A DNA stretch of 5,516 nucleotides, taken from positions 1 to 5,516 of the forward strand of contig JAITWW010000022.1 of NCBI GenBank assembly GCA_031285085.1, given 5' to 3'. How positions within the stretch are numbered: position 1 is the stretch's first letter; the number at the start of each line of letters is the position of its first letter. The stretch is from Candidatus Methanofilum arcanum (GTDB taxonomy: Archaea > Halobacteriota > Methanomicrobia > Methanomicrobiales > Methanospirillaceae). The position numbers and the translations under genes are program-made. Shown one piece after another: positions 5,378 through 5,516 of the stretch. The notes below the pieces were generated by a model. It was not told where the DNA came from, ran no database searches, and worked only from the letters and a program-made list of their open reading frames with translations.

Positions 5378-5398
5378 CAGTTCATCTTTCATGAACTG
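5378..5398. repeat. Perfect 8-bp hairpin abutting a stop codon
   Basis: CAGTTCAT (5378-5385) and ATGAACTG (5391-5398) form a perfect stem over CTTTC. It touches the TAA of the minus-strand gene at 5399-5401 with no gap. No T-run follows in either direction, so it is more likely an mRNA 3'-end stabilising structure than a terminator. Confidence 0.45.
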
Positions 5399-5516
5399 TT
5401 ATTCGTGTTCTGCAACATATATTGCAGTAATTTTCGCTGCAAGCGAAGCCCCAACCATCTCCTTGATATGTGCAACAAACGGAGAGAAATAGTCAAGAGG
5501 AAGACAGTGCAGGCTT
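5399..5516 (-). CDS. C-terminal end of an unidentified protein (partial)
   Basis: An open frame on the minus strand runs in from the right edge and ends at TAA (5401-5399). It gives 38 residues, beginning SLHCLPLDYFSPFVAHI and ending AAKITAIYVAEHE. The sequence is protein-like, with alternating hydrophobic residues and an Ala-rich helix, and the hairpin and T-run just beyond the stop support a true gene end. It is convergent with the HEPN-like gene. I do not recognise the family from this fragment, and its N-terminal part is outside the window. Confidence 0.65.
   Translation of the reverse strand, partial: SLHCLPLDYFSPFVAHIKEMVGASLAAKITAIYVAEHE

Larger units (their letters stand above)
5127..5398. 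other. Non-coding region between two convergent genes
   Basis: About 270 bases separate the HEPN-like gene from the partial minus-strand gene. They hold two terminator-like hairpins and a third hairpin touching the stop of the minus-strand gene, all listed separately. They also contain a 22-base segment (5228-5249) that matches part of lysA at all but one position. A TATA-like TTTATATAATA lies near 5186-5196 but has no gene in front of it on the plus strand. Confidence 0.45.

Overview
The window looks like a chromosomal segment from a methanogenic archaeon, most likely of the Methanomicrobiales and perhaps Methanospirillum-like. This is inferred from the flavour of the diaminopimelate decarboxylase, GTG/TTG starts, TATA-like boxes upstream of genes and short T-run gene ends. 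No rRNA, tRNA, CRISPR array or transposase gene was seen, and the taxon cannot be fixed from this much sequence.

Layout from left to right: the 3' end of an unidentified plus-strand gene (1-113); an intergenic region with a TATA-like box; a nudC-type NADH pyrophosphatase (327-1208, +); a short GC-rich repeat region (about 1175-1343); a 460-residue RNase HI-RnlA fusion protein (1362-2744, +); lysA (2810-4171, -), convergent with the fusion gene; a roughly 400-base divergent intergenic region; a small tail-anchored protein with a HEPN-like RNase motif (about 4578-5126, +); a non-coding stretch with terminator-like hairpins; and the C-terminal end of an unidentified minus-strand gene (5399-5516).

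The centre of interest is the fusion protein. Its first ~205 residues form a complete RNase HI with an N-terminal RNA:DNA-hybrid-binding domain. The rest is an RnlA (RNase LS) toxin, including the HEPN nuclease domain with its Glu and R-x4-H residues. In Escherichia coli, RNase HI is a separate protein that stimulates RnlA, and RnlA is held in check by RnlB, encoded next to it. Here activator and toxin are one polypeptide and no rnlB-like gene is adjacent. The gene is visibly more AT-rich than lysA and is preceded by a duplicated GC-rich palindromic repeat. One copy of that repeat supplies the last residues of NudC, which suggests an inserted defence or toxin cassette between two housekeeping genes. 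A second HEPN-like protein lies 1.8 kb downstream.

The housekeeping genes (nudC for NAD(H) hydrolysis, lysA for the last step of lysine synthesis) do not obviously work together. Both share a curious start arrangement: a well-placed ribosome binding site and ATG open an 8-codon mini-ORF that overlaps the GTG start of the real gene.
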